Assembly (NCBI GenBank): GCA_965219925.1
Contig: OZ244795.1
Coordinates: 372,001-436,000 of the forward strand
Direction of reading: 5' to 3'
Length of the DNA stretch: 64,000 bases
From: Bin87 sp965219925
GTDB lineage: Bacteria; Chloroflexota; Dehalococcoidia; Lucifugimonadales; UBA3495
Each line of letters starts with the position of its first letter. Position 1 is the first letter of the stretch. Made by a program: the position numbers and the translations under genes. Shown in pieces: positions 16,726-24,228 of the stretch. The notes below the pieces were generated by a model. It was not told where the DNA came from. It searched no databases and was given only the letters and a program-made list of their open reading frames with translations.

Positions 16726-17451
16726 TTAGTTGCGGAGGCCGGGCATCCCCACCCGGCGCTCGGTGCCGTTGAGCAGCCGCTTGAGGTTGTCCCGATGCTG
16801 CCAGATTATGATCGAACCGCCGGCGATGGCATAGATGGTGTACAGTTGGTGGTGTTCCCACCAGAGTGTAAGCGCGAGACTCAACACCGCGATGAAGGCG
16901 GTGCCGACGATGCTCCCCAAAGACAGGTACCGCGTCGTGGAGACGATTAATAAGAACAGCACGGCGCCGGTGAGGGCCACCCACGGGTCCATCACAACCA
17001 GGCCACCCAAACCGGGCAGGATGCCCCGGCCGCCGCGGAATCTTAGAAATACCGGCCAATTGTGACCACACAGGGCCACCAACCCGGCCATCACCTCCGG
17101 GGCGCCGTCGCCGATTGCATACCGGGCCAGAAACACTGCCAGAATCCCCTTGCTGCAATCGAGGACGAACACGGTTGCCGCCGCCCTGATCCCGGCGGTG
17201 CGCAGGATGTTGGACATTCCGGTGCGCCCGCTGCCAAAATCTCGAATGTCCTGGCCGCGCATCAGGCGAATCAGGATGTATCCCCAGGATACCGACCCGG
17301 TGAAGTAAGCAACCGCGCCTACGCCGACGTACTGGGCCGCCAACGGTATCTGGTCGGAGAATCGCAGCAGGACCAACGCTGCCACAATCAGGCACGGGGC
17401 GGCGATCAAACTGGCCCGGGTGGCCTGGCTGGATCCGCGCAGGATCATCAT
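16726..17451 (-). CDS. plsY: Acyl-phosphate:glycerol-3-phosphate acyltransferase PlsY
   Basis: 241 residues from ATG 17451 (a second ATG follows at once). An integral-membrane enzyme that makes lysophosphatidate from acyl-phosphate and glycerol-3-phosphate. Motifs: GSVSWGYILIRL (motif 1), DIRDFGSGRTGMSNILRTAG (G-S-G with T/N), LDCSKGILAVFLA, and GHNWPVFLRFRGGRGI (motif 3). GSGRTGMSN deviates from the common GSGNIGATN. Several membrane helices, with an extra N-terminal one (SLIAAPCLIVAALVLL) that makes it longer than the usual about 200. It begins 11 nt after der and ends the operon. Confidence 0.88.
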   Translation of the reverse strand: MMILRGSSQATRASLIAAPCLIVAALVLLRFSDQIPLAAQYVGVGAVAYFTGSVSWGYILIRLMRGQDIRDFGSGRTGMSNILRTAGIRAAATVFVLDCSKGILAVFLARYAIGDGAPEVMAGLVALCGHNWPVFLRFRGGRGILPGLGGLVVMDPWVALTGAVLFLLIVSTTRYLSLGSIVGTAFIAVLSLALTLWWEHHQLYTIYAIAGGSIIIWQHRDNLKRLLNGTERRVGMPGLRN

Positions 17452-17462
17452 GGGAGTATTGA

Positions 17463-19187
17463 CTAACGTGAACGACCACGCACGCCGGGGCGGGTGGTGC
17501 GTTCTTCGCGTTCGTGGCGGAACACGAGGCGAAGGTGAGTGCGGTTGAAGCCGAATTTGTCCCGGATCTGATTTTCCAGGTAGCGCCGGTACGAGAAATG
17601 CAGCAGCTTGGGGTCGTTCACCGAGAACACAAAGGTCGGCGGATTGACGCCGACCTGGCGAACCCGTCGGATCCGCAACCGGTTGCGGATGTTGCCGCGC
17701 ACGGACGGCGGCGAATGAGTGGAGACGGCATCGGCCAGCAGGTATTGCAGGTCGCGGAAAGGCACTCGTCGCTGGCGTTCCTGCCACAACGAAAGGGCGG
17801 AATCGAGCAGCTCGTCGATCCCTTCACCCGTCAGCGCGGACGTGAAACAAACCGGGACGTAGGGCATGAAGTGCAGGCGCTCCCGAACGCGATGCAGTCC
17901 TCTTTCCATGCGGAACCGGTTGCGATTGACCAGATCCCACTTGTTCACCACTACGATGAGACCGCGGTTGGTGTCCCAGGCCAGGCCGGCAATATGAGCA
18001 TCCTGGGCGGTGGCCAACTCGGTGGCATCGGTGATCAGCAGGGTAATGTCGCTGCGATGCACCGCGTTTACCGCGCGCAGCACGCTGTATTTCTCAATGC
18101 CGCGCTGCACCTGCCCGGGGCGACGAATGCCGGCGGTGTCGACTAGGGTGATGGTATGGTCACGGTATGAAATCTGGGTGTCGAGGGCATCGCGGGTAGT
18201 GCCGGCCACCGGGCTGACGATGCTGCGTTCCTGGCCGATGATGGCGTTGGTGAGCATGGATTTGCCCACGTTGGTACGCCCCACTATCGATAGGCGCATC
18301 TCGGTGGAAGGAACGAATACGGGTTCGGGCCGGTTTTCGCCGCCGGCATCGTCCTCGGCTTTATCCCACTCCGAACCGTCAGCGCCGTCGGGGTAATTAT
18401 CATCCCACTGTTCGGCCAACTCCCGCCAGGGCAGTAGCTCGACGAGGCGTTCCAGCAGGTCATAAACCCCATAATTGTGATAGGCGGATATGAACGAAGT
18501 TTCGTTGATGCCCAGTTCGTAAAACTCGGCGGCCGCCAACTCCCGACGATCGTTGTCCACCTTGTTCACCGCCAGTATCACCGGCTTGTCGGTGCGGCGC
18601 AGCCGTTGCGCCACTGCCTGATCGGTGGCAGTCAAACCCTGGATGGCGTCGGTGATAAACACGATGACATCGGCGGCGCCCATAGCCATGTCCGCCTGCT
18701 GCTGCACACGTTGAGGAATGTGCCCCTCCGGGTCGTCCTCCAGGCCGCCGGTGTCCACCAGCAGGAAAGAGCGGCCCTTCCACGACGCGCCGGCGATGAG
18801 GCGGTCGCGGGTGGTGCCGGCGACCTCGGAGACTATGGCGTGCCGTCGGGAAAGAATCCGGTTGAACAGCGACGATTTGCCCACGTTGGGCCGGCCGATA
18901 ATGGCCACCATGGGCGCGGATTCCACTACGGGGAGTCGCTCGGCCGGTTCGGCAAAAGGATCCACCGGTTCTCCGATAGATTCGTCTTCGGCTTCATTGA
19001 CGAGTGCGTCAACCAGTTCCTCGACCATCCCGCCGTACATTTCGGCGGCGGCTTCGTCAACCAGGTCGTCGTCCGGGTCGCTAAAGACGTCGTCGGTTTC
19101 ATCCACCGGGTCGCCGAGCGTTGCGTCGGCAACTGCATCGTGGATAGATTGGTCGTTGGGTTCTGCCGTTGGGTCGGTGGTGGTCAT
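17463..19187 (-). CDS. der: Ribosome-assembly GTPase Der (EngA)
   Basis: 574 residues from ATG 19187. Double GTPase needed for 50S subunit maturation. G1 motifs GRPNVGKS (98-105) and GRTNVGKS, switch motifs VAGTTRDRL and VAGTTRDAL, DTGG and DTAG, NKVD and NKWD, and a C-terminal KH-like domain (about the last 90 residues). Unusual: an acidic N-terminal extension of about 92 residues (DDVFSDPDDDLVDEAAAEMY) and an acidic linker between the G domains. Typical Der is about 440-490 residues. Starts further upstream in frame are less likely since the extension already begins here at MTTTDPTAEP. Confidence 0.93.
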   Translation of the reverse strand: MTTTDPTAEPNDQSIHDAVADATLGDPVDETDDVFSDPDDDLVDEAAAEMYGGMVEELVDALVNEAEDESIGEPVDPFAEPAERLPVVESAPMVAIIGRPNVGKSSLFNRILSRRHAIVSEVAGTTRDRLIAGASWKGRSFLLVDTGGLEDDPEGHIPQRVQQQADMAMGAADVIVFITDAIQGLTATDQAVAQRLRRTDKPVILAVNKVDNDRRELAAAEFYELGINETSFISAYHNYGVYDLLERLVELLPWRELAEQWDDNYPDGADGSEWDKAEDDAGGENRPEPVFVPSTEMRLSIVGRTNVGKSMLTNAIIGQERSIVSPVAGTTRDALDTQISYRDHTITLVDTAGIRRPGQVQRGIEKYSVLRAVNAVHRSDITLLITDATELATAQDAHIAGLAWDTNRGLIVVVNKWDLVNRNRFRMERGLHRVRERLHFMPYVPVCFTSALTGEGIDELLDSALSLWQERQRRVPFRDLQYLLADAVSTHSPPSVRGNIRNRLRIRRVRQVGVNPPTFVFSVNDPKLLHFSYRRYLENQIRDKFGFNRTHLRLVFRHEREERTTRPGVRGRSR

Positions 19188-19251
19188 ATCATTCCCAAGT
19201 GTCGGGGGGATTCCACTGTGGCGGGGTTCGACTGCGAACCCGCCGCGAGGT

Positions 19252-20184
19252 TCAGGAGAGTAAGAATTCCAGCACCGCTTTCTGAGCGTGCAGGCGGTTA
19301 TGCGCTTGTTGATAGGCAACGGATTGAGGATGCTCCAGCATACCGGGGGGCACCTCCTCTCCGTAGTGGGCAGGCATATCGTGCATGAAGCACGCTCCGG
19401 GTGCGGCCTGGGCCATCAGGGCATCATCGACCGTATATCCCTGGAACGCCCGCATTCGTTCCCGTGCTTCGGCCTCGTCGCCCATGCTGGTCCAAACGTC
19501 GGTATAGACAACATTGGCATTGACCACAGCGTCGGACGGACGCACGAGGGGGTGGACGGTAGGCCGGGTTCCGCCGTTGTTGTGAGATGCACGGTCGCTG
19601 GCGGCAGCCAATACCGATTCCTCCAGCTGATAACCGTGAGGGGAGGCAATGGAGAAATTCATGCCGACGGCGGTAGCGCCCAAACACAGGCTGCGGGCTA
19701 CGTTGTTGCCGTCGCCAATGTAGGCAAGGTTCAGACCGTCGGTGCATCCGTGGGTTTCGGCGATGGTGAGCAGGTCGGCCATGGTCTGGCAGGGATGCTC
19801 CACATCGGAGAGGGCGTTGATTACCGGCACGTCGCCATACCTGGCGAGGCCAACCAGCGAATCGTGGGAATTGACGCGGGCGATGATGCAATCGACGTAG
19901 CCGCTAAGCACCCTGGCGACATCGGACACGGGTTCGCGTTGGCCCAAACCCACTTCGTCCTGGCCCAGGTACATGCTGAACCCGCCCAACTCGGAGATAC
20001 CCATCTGGAAGCTCACGCGGGTGCGGAGAGAGGGCTTTTCGAAGAGCAGGGCAATGCGCTTGCCGGCCAGCGGCTGAACACTGCCGGCCGGCGCTGCTTT
20101 CATCTCGATGGCGCGTTCAATCAGCCGGCGCGTTTCGTCGGCGGTGACGTCAGTGATGGAAAGGAAATGGCGGATGGTTGGCAT
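19252..20184 (-). CDS. argF: Ornithine carbamoyltransferase
   Basis: 310 residues. Joins carbamoyl phosphate and ornithine to citrulline in arginine synthesis. Carbamoyl-phosphate site FEKPSLRTRVSF (48-59; SxRTR), HPCQ (130-133), and the SMGDE ornithine region (233-237). The C-terminal motif is HDMP at 268-271 (MHDMPAHYGEEV) where the common OTCase motif is HCLP. N-acetyl- or other carbamoyltransferase specificity is therefore possible. It sits 64 nt upstream of der and 24 nt after the DUF2335 gene. The long antisense frame is a shadow. Confidence 0.88.
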   Translation of the reverse strand: MPTIRHFLSITDVTADETRRLIERAIEMKAAPAGSVQPLAGKRIALLFEKPSLRTRVSFQMGISELGGFSMYLGQDEVGLGQREPVSDVARVLSGYVDCIIARVNSHDSLVGLARYGDVPVINALSDVEHPCQTMADLLTIAETHGCTDGLNLAYIGDGNNVARSLCLGATAVGMNFSIASPHGYQLEESVLAAASDRASHNNGGTRPTVHPLVRPSDAVVNANVVYTDVWTSMGDEAEARERMRAFQGYTVDDALMAQAAPGACFMHDMPAHYGEEVPPGMLEHPQSVAYQQAHNRLHAQKAVLEFLLS

Positions 20185-20208
20185 GGTTTGTGCCCTGGTC
20201 AGGTTGTT

Positions 20209-20667
20209 TCATTCGGTCATATTTTCGGCATTGCGGTTTCGCTCATCACGGCGGGCCTTGCTGCCGTAAACGAAGACTCCCACCAGGCCAGTAAGATTGA
20301 CGCCGGCTAATGCCAAACCGGCCCAGTCATGGCCCGTGGCGATAAGGTAGATACCGCCGCCGATGCCCAACGCTGAGATAATAAAACCGGCGGCCAGGCC
20401 CAGATAAGCTCTCCTGGAGTTTCCGAAAACAATAGTCCGCTCAATACTAATCCGGTGTTCATGCTGCTTTTCCGCCATTTCTAGGATGCGGTTTGCCGAC
20501 CCCGGAAGTATTTCTTCGTATCGTTCGAACGCGTCCGGCGGCGGAAGTGGTGCGCGCCAGGATGCTGTAATCGCAGTTATGTCGGTATGTGATGAAACTA
20601 TTTCAGCCGGCCGTGCCACCGGCTGATTAGGGGAACTTTCCGCGATCAGTTCGTCTGGTTCTCGCAT
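20209..20667 (-). CDS. DUF2335-type membrane protein
   Basis: 152 residues. The signature PLPPPDAFERYEEILPGSAN followed by RILEMAEKQHEHR is characteristic of DUF2335. Two membrane segments follow (AYLGLAAGFIISALGIGGGI, about 87-107; LAGVNLTGLVGVFVYG, about 118-133). The N-terminus is probably cytosolic and proline-rich. Family often seen in phage and accessory islands; function unknown. Overlaps the upstream small gene by 22 bp, so translational coupling is likely. Confidence 0.82.
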   Translation of the reverse strand: MREPDELIAESSPNQPVARPAEIVSSHTDITAITASWRAPLPPPDAFERYEEILPGSANRILEMAEKQHEHRISIERTIVFGNSRRAYLGLAAGFIISALGIGGGIYLIATGHDWAGLALAGVNLTGLVGVFVYGSKARRDERNRNAENMTE

Positions 20668-20915
20668 TGCGACTTGCGGGCTGCCTCCAGATTATCCCGT
20701 TCTTCTTCCTCGAACTGCCCGATGGCGTCGCGGATGTACTGGCCGACGGCTTCCCAGTCTGCTCGCAACGCCTCGGCGTCGGCCTCCGGGCCGGATTTCC
20801 TAACCACGGAGCGGCGAGGGTAATAATCCAACGAGCCTCCAAAGTCAAAAATCCGCGCCATTCCTTCCAGGAAAGACGGCCTGGCATAGTTGAAATACTT
20901 GCTCTTTCGCACCAT
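20646..20915 (-). CDS. Small hypothetical protein, usual upstream partner of DUF2335
   Basis: 89 residues from ATG 20915 with GGAGGT upstream. It begins MVRKSKYFNYARPSFLEGMA, is hydrophilic and ends in a charged helix (IGQFEEEERDNLEAARK). The 'RKSKYxxYxRxSFLEGMAR' start is one I associate with proteins encoded next to DUF2335 genes, from memory only. First gene of the probable operon down to plsY. Confidence 0.7.
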   Translation of the reverse strand: MVRKSKYFNYARPSFLEGMARIFDFGGSLDYYPRRSVVRKSGPEADAEALRADWEAVGQYIRDAIGQFEEEERDNLEAARKSQCENQTN

Positions 20916-21131
20916 TGCCGGTGACCTCCGATAGTCTTCTACGCGTTGCTGGAAAGCGAATGCACTACGTTAGTATGATACTGGGTACACGATAGGTTAT
21001 GGTAGTGGCAGTGTCCATAACAGTGTGTGGCATGGCTACCGTCCGCGTACTGGCAACATTCGATTCCCATTGCTATGATAGCACAACCAATTTTTGATCC
21101 TGCCTGCGGGCCGGCGGAGACTTTTGCAACA

Positions 21132-21551
21132 ATGACCGAACAATCCCACGTTAACGATGCCGCTTTGTCGCCCGGCCTGACGGGTCGCCGCGAGGTTCTG
21201 GTGTGTGAGCACAACGTGGCTCCACACGTAGCCAAACTGAGCACACCATCCATGATCCGCGCCATGGAACAGGCTTCCCAGCGCGCAATACTCGACCATC
21301 TTCCGGAGGAGCAGTCCACCGTGGGTTTCGAGGTCAACATCCGGCACGTGGCCGGCGCCGACATCGGGACGACGGTTACCGCCGTTGCCGAGTTGGAGCG
21401 GGTGGACGGGCGCTGGCTGTATTTCAAGGTTGAAGCATTTGAAGGCGACCGCACCATCGGCGTGGGAACGCATCGCCGGGCCATCATCACACTGCCTCCG
21501 GAATCGACGAACCGCGGCGGCGGCAACGACAGTCACACCCACGAGTTGTAA
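21132..21551 (+). CDS. Hot-dog thioesterase, fluoroacetyl-CoA thioesterase-like
   Basis: 139 residues from ATG 21132. Resembles the FlK group: LSTPSMIRAMEQASQ supplies T38 and E46, and NIRHVAGADIG supplies H72, the triad positions of FlK (T42, E50, H76). Probably hydrolyses an acyl-CoA ester in the cytoplasm; whether it discriminates fluoroacetyl-CoA cannot be told, since the family also contains general thioesterases. The frame is open upstream to 21027 without a better start. Confidence 0.78.
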   Translation: MTEQSHVNDAALSPGLTGRREVLVCEHNVAPHVAKLSTPSMIRAMEQASQRAILDHLPEEQSTVGFEVNIRHVAGADIGTTVTAVAELERVDGRWLYFKVEAFEGDRTIGVGTHRRAIITLPPESTNRGGGNDSHTHEL

Positions 21552-21601
21552 GCGGCCACAGCAGGTAGGGCAGGACGATTGCAAAGTAGTTGGTCGGTCT
21601 G

Positions 21602-21735
21602 TTCTCCCCGCTCACCCTGAGCTTGTCGAAGGGCGGTCCGTTGATGGTTCGACAGGCTCACCATGAGCGGACTCAGTACGTAGCTTTGACTTTGTAATCG
21701 TCCTGCAAGTAGGACGGGTTTGAAACCGCCCCTAC
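21602..21735. repeat. Two small palindromic repeats after the thioesterase gene
   Basis: First, GCTCACCCTGAGCTTGTCGA (21607-) and TTCGACAGGCTCACCATGAG (21647-) form an interrupted inverted repeat seen again at about 43807-43888. Second, GTAGGACGGGTTTGAAACCG followed by CCCCTAC (21709-21735) is an imperfect palindrome related to the one at 38388-38414. No gene is present between 21552 and 21846. Confidence 0.65.
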
Positions 21736-21761
21736 GATTATCCAGCGTACCGATTAGGGCA

Positions 21762-21801
21762 CAAAAAAGAACCGGCGCTGGGGGTAAGGTAGCGCCGGTT
21801 C
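21762..21801 (-). terminator. Intrinsic terminator of the NHL gene / DUF1800 operon
   Basis: On the minus strand GAACCGGCGCT (21801-21791) pairs perfectly with AGCGCCGGTTC (21779-21769), an 11-bp stem, followed directly by CTTTTTTGTG (U-tract, 21768-21762). It lies 46 nt after the NHL stop codon. Confidence 0.88.
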
Positions 21802-21846
21802 CCCGGGGATAAAGTCGCTGATAACGGTCAGGACATTTGATGGTTC

Positions 21847-22896
21847 CTACAGGTTGAACTGTGGGTCCAGGTAGGAATCGTCCTTCTGGTAAATCTGCAA
21901 CCGGGAGCGCAGGGTGTCGCAAACGAGCAACCGGTTGTTGGCGCGGTCGAAGGTGCAGGCCATGGGCATGCGGAAGGTCCGCTGCTGCTGCTCCAGGTCG
22001 GGGACCCGGCGGCGAGCCTTGACCATGTCGGGGTTCGCGTTCAGCGAGAGGTCGCCCCACTCCGATACTTCGGTTGCATCGCCTTCGAGGTAGGCCAGCG
22101 GGCGGGTATCAGCGTCGTAAATTACGATGCGCTCGTTCAGCCAGTCCGCCACGTAAACGTCTCCTTCGTTGTCGATGTCGACGTCCAGCGGGTGATTCAG
22201 TTCGCCGGAGCGGCTGCCACGGCTGCCGAAGGTTCGCAGGTGGGTTCCGCCGGGCGTGAACTTCTGTACCCGATGGTTGCCCCAGTCAGCGACGTAGATG
22301 TCGCCGTTGTTGTCGATTCCGATGCCGGAGGGCATCTCCAGGTCGGTGGCGCCGTTGCCCTTGGTTCCGAAACCGCCGAGGAAGTCGCCGTCCTTGCTGA
22401 ATTTCTGGATACGGCTGGTCTTGGCAGAAACCACCCAGAGGTTCTGGTCGGCATCAAAAGCCAAACCGGCTGCGCCGTTGAGCTGGCCTTCGCCGTCACC
22501 GCTTTCGCCCCACTGCTTCTGCACGTTGCCTTCGGAGTCGAAGACGGTGATCTGGTTCTTCCATTCGTCGGAAGCGTACACATTGCCGGTGGCATCGGCG
22601 GCAATTCCGGTAATCCACTCGAACAGACCCCTGGAGTTGGACTGGTAAGCGGCGCCTTCGCGGCCGAATTCGCCGAGGAACTCCTCGCCGCCCTTGCCAT
22701 CGGTGTTGCCGATGGCGAGTTTGGTAATACGAGCGCTGGGGTTCTGCTCTCCGCCGCGGTTGGCGACGAACATCGTGCCGTCGGGAAGCGCCGCGACGCC
22801 CACCGGCTGGCTGAATCCCATGCCCACCTGGCTCTGTCGGCCGACGTTTTTGACGTACAGCCATGCCCGACCGCTGGCTACGGTATTCTGAGGCAT
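21847..22896 (-). CDS. NHL-repeat beta-propeller protein
   Basis: 349 residues from ATG 22896 (GGAGG 9 nt upstream). Repeated blades of the NHL type: FSQPVGVAALPDGTMFVAN, GIAADATGNVYASDEWKNQI, GLAFDADQNLWVV, MPSGIGIDNNGDIYVADWGN and HPLDVDIDNEGDVYVADWLN, giving about six blades. No signal peptide is evident. It is the last gene of a DUF1800-DUF1501-NHL set and probably binds a protein or polymer partner rather than acting as an enzyme; the partner is not known. Confidence 0.85.
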   Translation of the reverse strand: MPQNTVASGRAWLYVKNVGRQSQVGMGFSQPVGVAALPDGTMFVANRGGEQNPSARITKLAIGNTDGKGGEEFLGEFGREGAAYQSNSRGLFEWITGIAADATGNVYASDEWKNQITVFDSEGNVQKQWGESGDGEGQLNGAAGLAFDADQNLWVVSAKTSRIQKFSKDGDFLGGFGTKGNGATDLEMPSGIGIDNNGDIYVADWGNHRVQKFTPGGTHLRTFGSRGSRSGELNHPLDVDIDNEGDVYVADWLNERIVIYDADTRPLAYLEGDATEVSEWGDLSLNANPDMVKARRRVPDLEQQQRTFRMPMACTFDRANNRLLVCDTLRSRLQIYQKDDSYLDPQFNL

Positions 22897-22983
22897 AGTT
22901 AATCCTCCAATTTCGATTCGTAGGTCATGGCGGCGGCGCAACCGCAAGGCCGCGCCGCCACCGTAATTGCTGACCCGGCAGGT

Positions 22984-24117
22984 TTACTTCTTGATGAAGT
23001 CCAGCTTGGGGAAAGCGCCGTTGACGATGGGGTTGGCATCCATGCCCAGCCAGTCTTCGACGATGCTAGTGTAAGCGCCGCGGAAGTCGTAGTTGGGAAC
23101 CAGGTCGCCCTGCTCCAGGTCTTCATTCTTGCGGGACGGGTACTCGCTGTAGAAACCGCCCTGGATGGGGTCGCCAATGACGAAGGCAGCGCCGGCTGCG
23201 CCGTGGTCGGTGCCGGAGCCGTTGTCGCGGACGCGGCGGCCGAACTCGGAGAACAGATACATGACGATGTTTTCGCCGGTGTTGTGCTCCTTCATGTCCT
23301 GGAAGAAGGCGCTGACGCCCTCGGAAATTTCCTTCCACAGCTGCGGGTGGGCGGCGGCCTCACCGGCGTGGGTGTCGAAGCTGGCGTGCTGGGTGTAGAA
23401 AATCTTGGTGCCCAGGTCGGCCATGTAAACCTGCGCGATGTCGCGGAGGTGGTGGGCGATGGGGCTGTTGGGATATTCCACGTTGCTGGAATACTGTTCC
23501 GGGGCCACCTTTACGATGTCGGCGCCAATCATGGCGTCGGTGCCGGTGGAACGCAGGTAGTCGTTGACGAAGCTGCCGCCGATGGTGGGCGCATACATCT
23601 TCGAGAACAGGTCCAGAGCCTTGGAACGCTGGTCAACGTTCTCAATACCGGTCAGCAGGCCGTAGGTGCTGAGGTCGGCGATGGCGGCTACCGGAACGCC
23701 GGGAACGGCCAGCGCGCGGGGCAGGCCGTGGCCGAAGTTGATGGCAGTCAGGACGTTCTCTTTGCCTGGGTCCATTTCGCGGGCGACGCGGCCGGCCCAG
23801 CCCTCGGTGCCAACCTTGTCCGGCTCACAGGTGTGCCAGATGTCCATGCTGCGGAAGTGGGAGCGGGGGCTGTCGGCGTAGCCGATGCCGTGGATGATGG
23901 CAACCTTGCCCGCGTCGAACATTTCCTTCATGGGGCCCATGGTGGGGGCCAGGCCGAGCTCATCGCTAATGGGGATGATGTCTTCCCGATTGTAATGAAT
24001 GGTCGGCCGATTGTCGTAGTACGACGAGTCGTTGTAGGGGATCACCGTGTTGAAATAGTCGTTGCCGCCGGTGAGCTGCAGGACCACGATGACCGGATCT
24101 TTCTTGGTGGAGGTCAT
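22984..24117 (-). CDS. DUF1501 (alkaline-phosphatase-superfamily-like) protein
   Basis: 377 residues. VIVVLQLTGGNDYFNTVIPY at the N-terminus, SHFRSMDIWHT, FYTQHASFDTHA and MYLFSEFGRRVRDNGSGTDH with HGAAGAAFVIGD are the hallmark DUF1501 blocks, related to sulfatase/phosphatase folds with metal-binding Asp/His. Unlike many family members no Tat signal is seen. It follows the DUF1800 gene by 111 nt; the two are a standard pair. Biological role unknown. Confidence 0.9.
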   Translation of the reverse strand: MTSTKKDPVIVVLQLTGGNDYFNTVIPYNDSSYYDNRPTIHYNREDIIPISDELGLAPTMGPMKEMFDAGKVAIIHGIGYADSPRSHFRSMDIWHTCEPDKVGTEGWAGRVAREMDPGKENVLTAINFGHGLPRALAVPGVPVAAIADLSTYGLLTGIENVDQRSKALDLFSKMYAPTIGGSFVNDYLRSTGTDAMIGADIVKVAPEQYSSNVEYPNSPIAHHLRDIAQVYMADLGTKIFYTQHASFDTHAGEAAAHPQLWKEISEGVSAFFQDMKEHNTGENIVMYLFSEFGRRVRDNGSGTDHGAAGAAFVIGDPIQGGFYSEYPSRKNEDLEQGDLVPNYDFRGAYTSIVEDWLGMDANPIVNGAFPKLDFIKK

Positions 24118-24163
24118 GGCGTATGCTCCTTAGATGTGGTGCCTTCAAGTAGAGGGAATTGGT

Positions 24164-24214
24164 GAACGGAGTGGCTCCGGCCGGTTCAACCGGGTTATGC
24201 GGCGCACTCCGTTC
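24164..24214. other. Nested hairpin between the DUF1800 and DUF1501 genes
   Basis: GAACGGAGTG (24164-24173) pairs with CACTCCGTTC (24205-24214). Inside lies a second palindrome, CCGGTTCAACCGG (24181-24193). Located 14 nt after the DUF1800 stop and 46 nt before the DUF1501 start. Without a U-tract it could stabilise mRNA ends or attenuate read-through within the operon. Confidence 0.55.
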
Positions 24215-24228
24215 GATGCACGACGGGA

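Noticed and set aside
20209..20915. Prophage based on DUF2335
   Set aside because: No structural, integrase or lysis genes; neighbours are housekeeping.
22927..24165. Long plus-strand frame antisense to DUF1501
   Set aside because: Shadow with Val/Gly/Ala-rich composition; no start signals.
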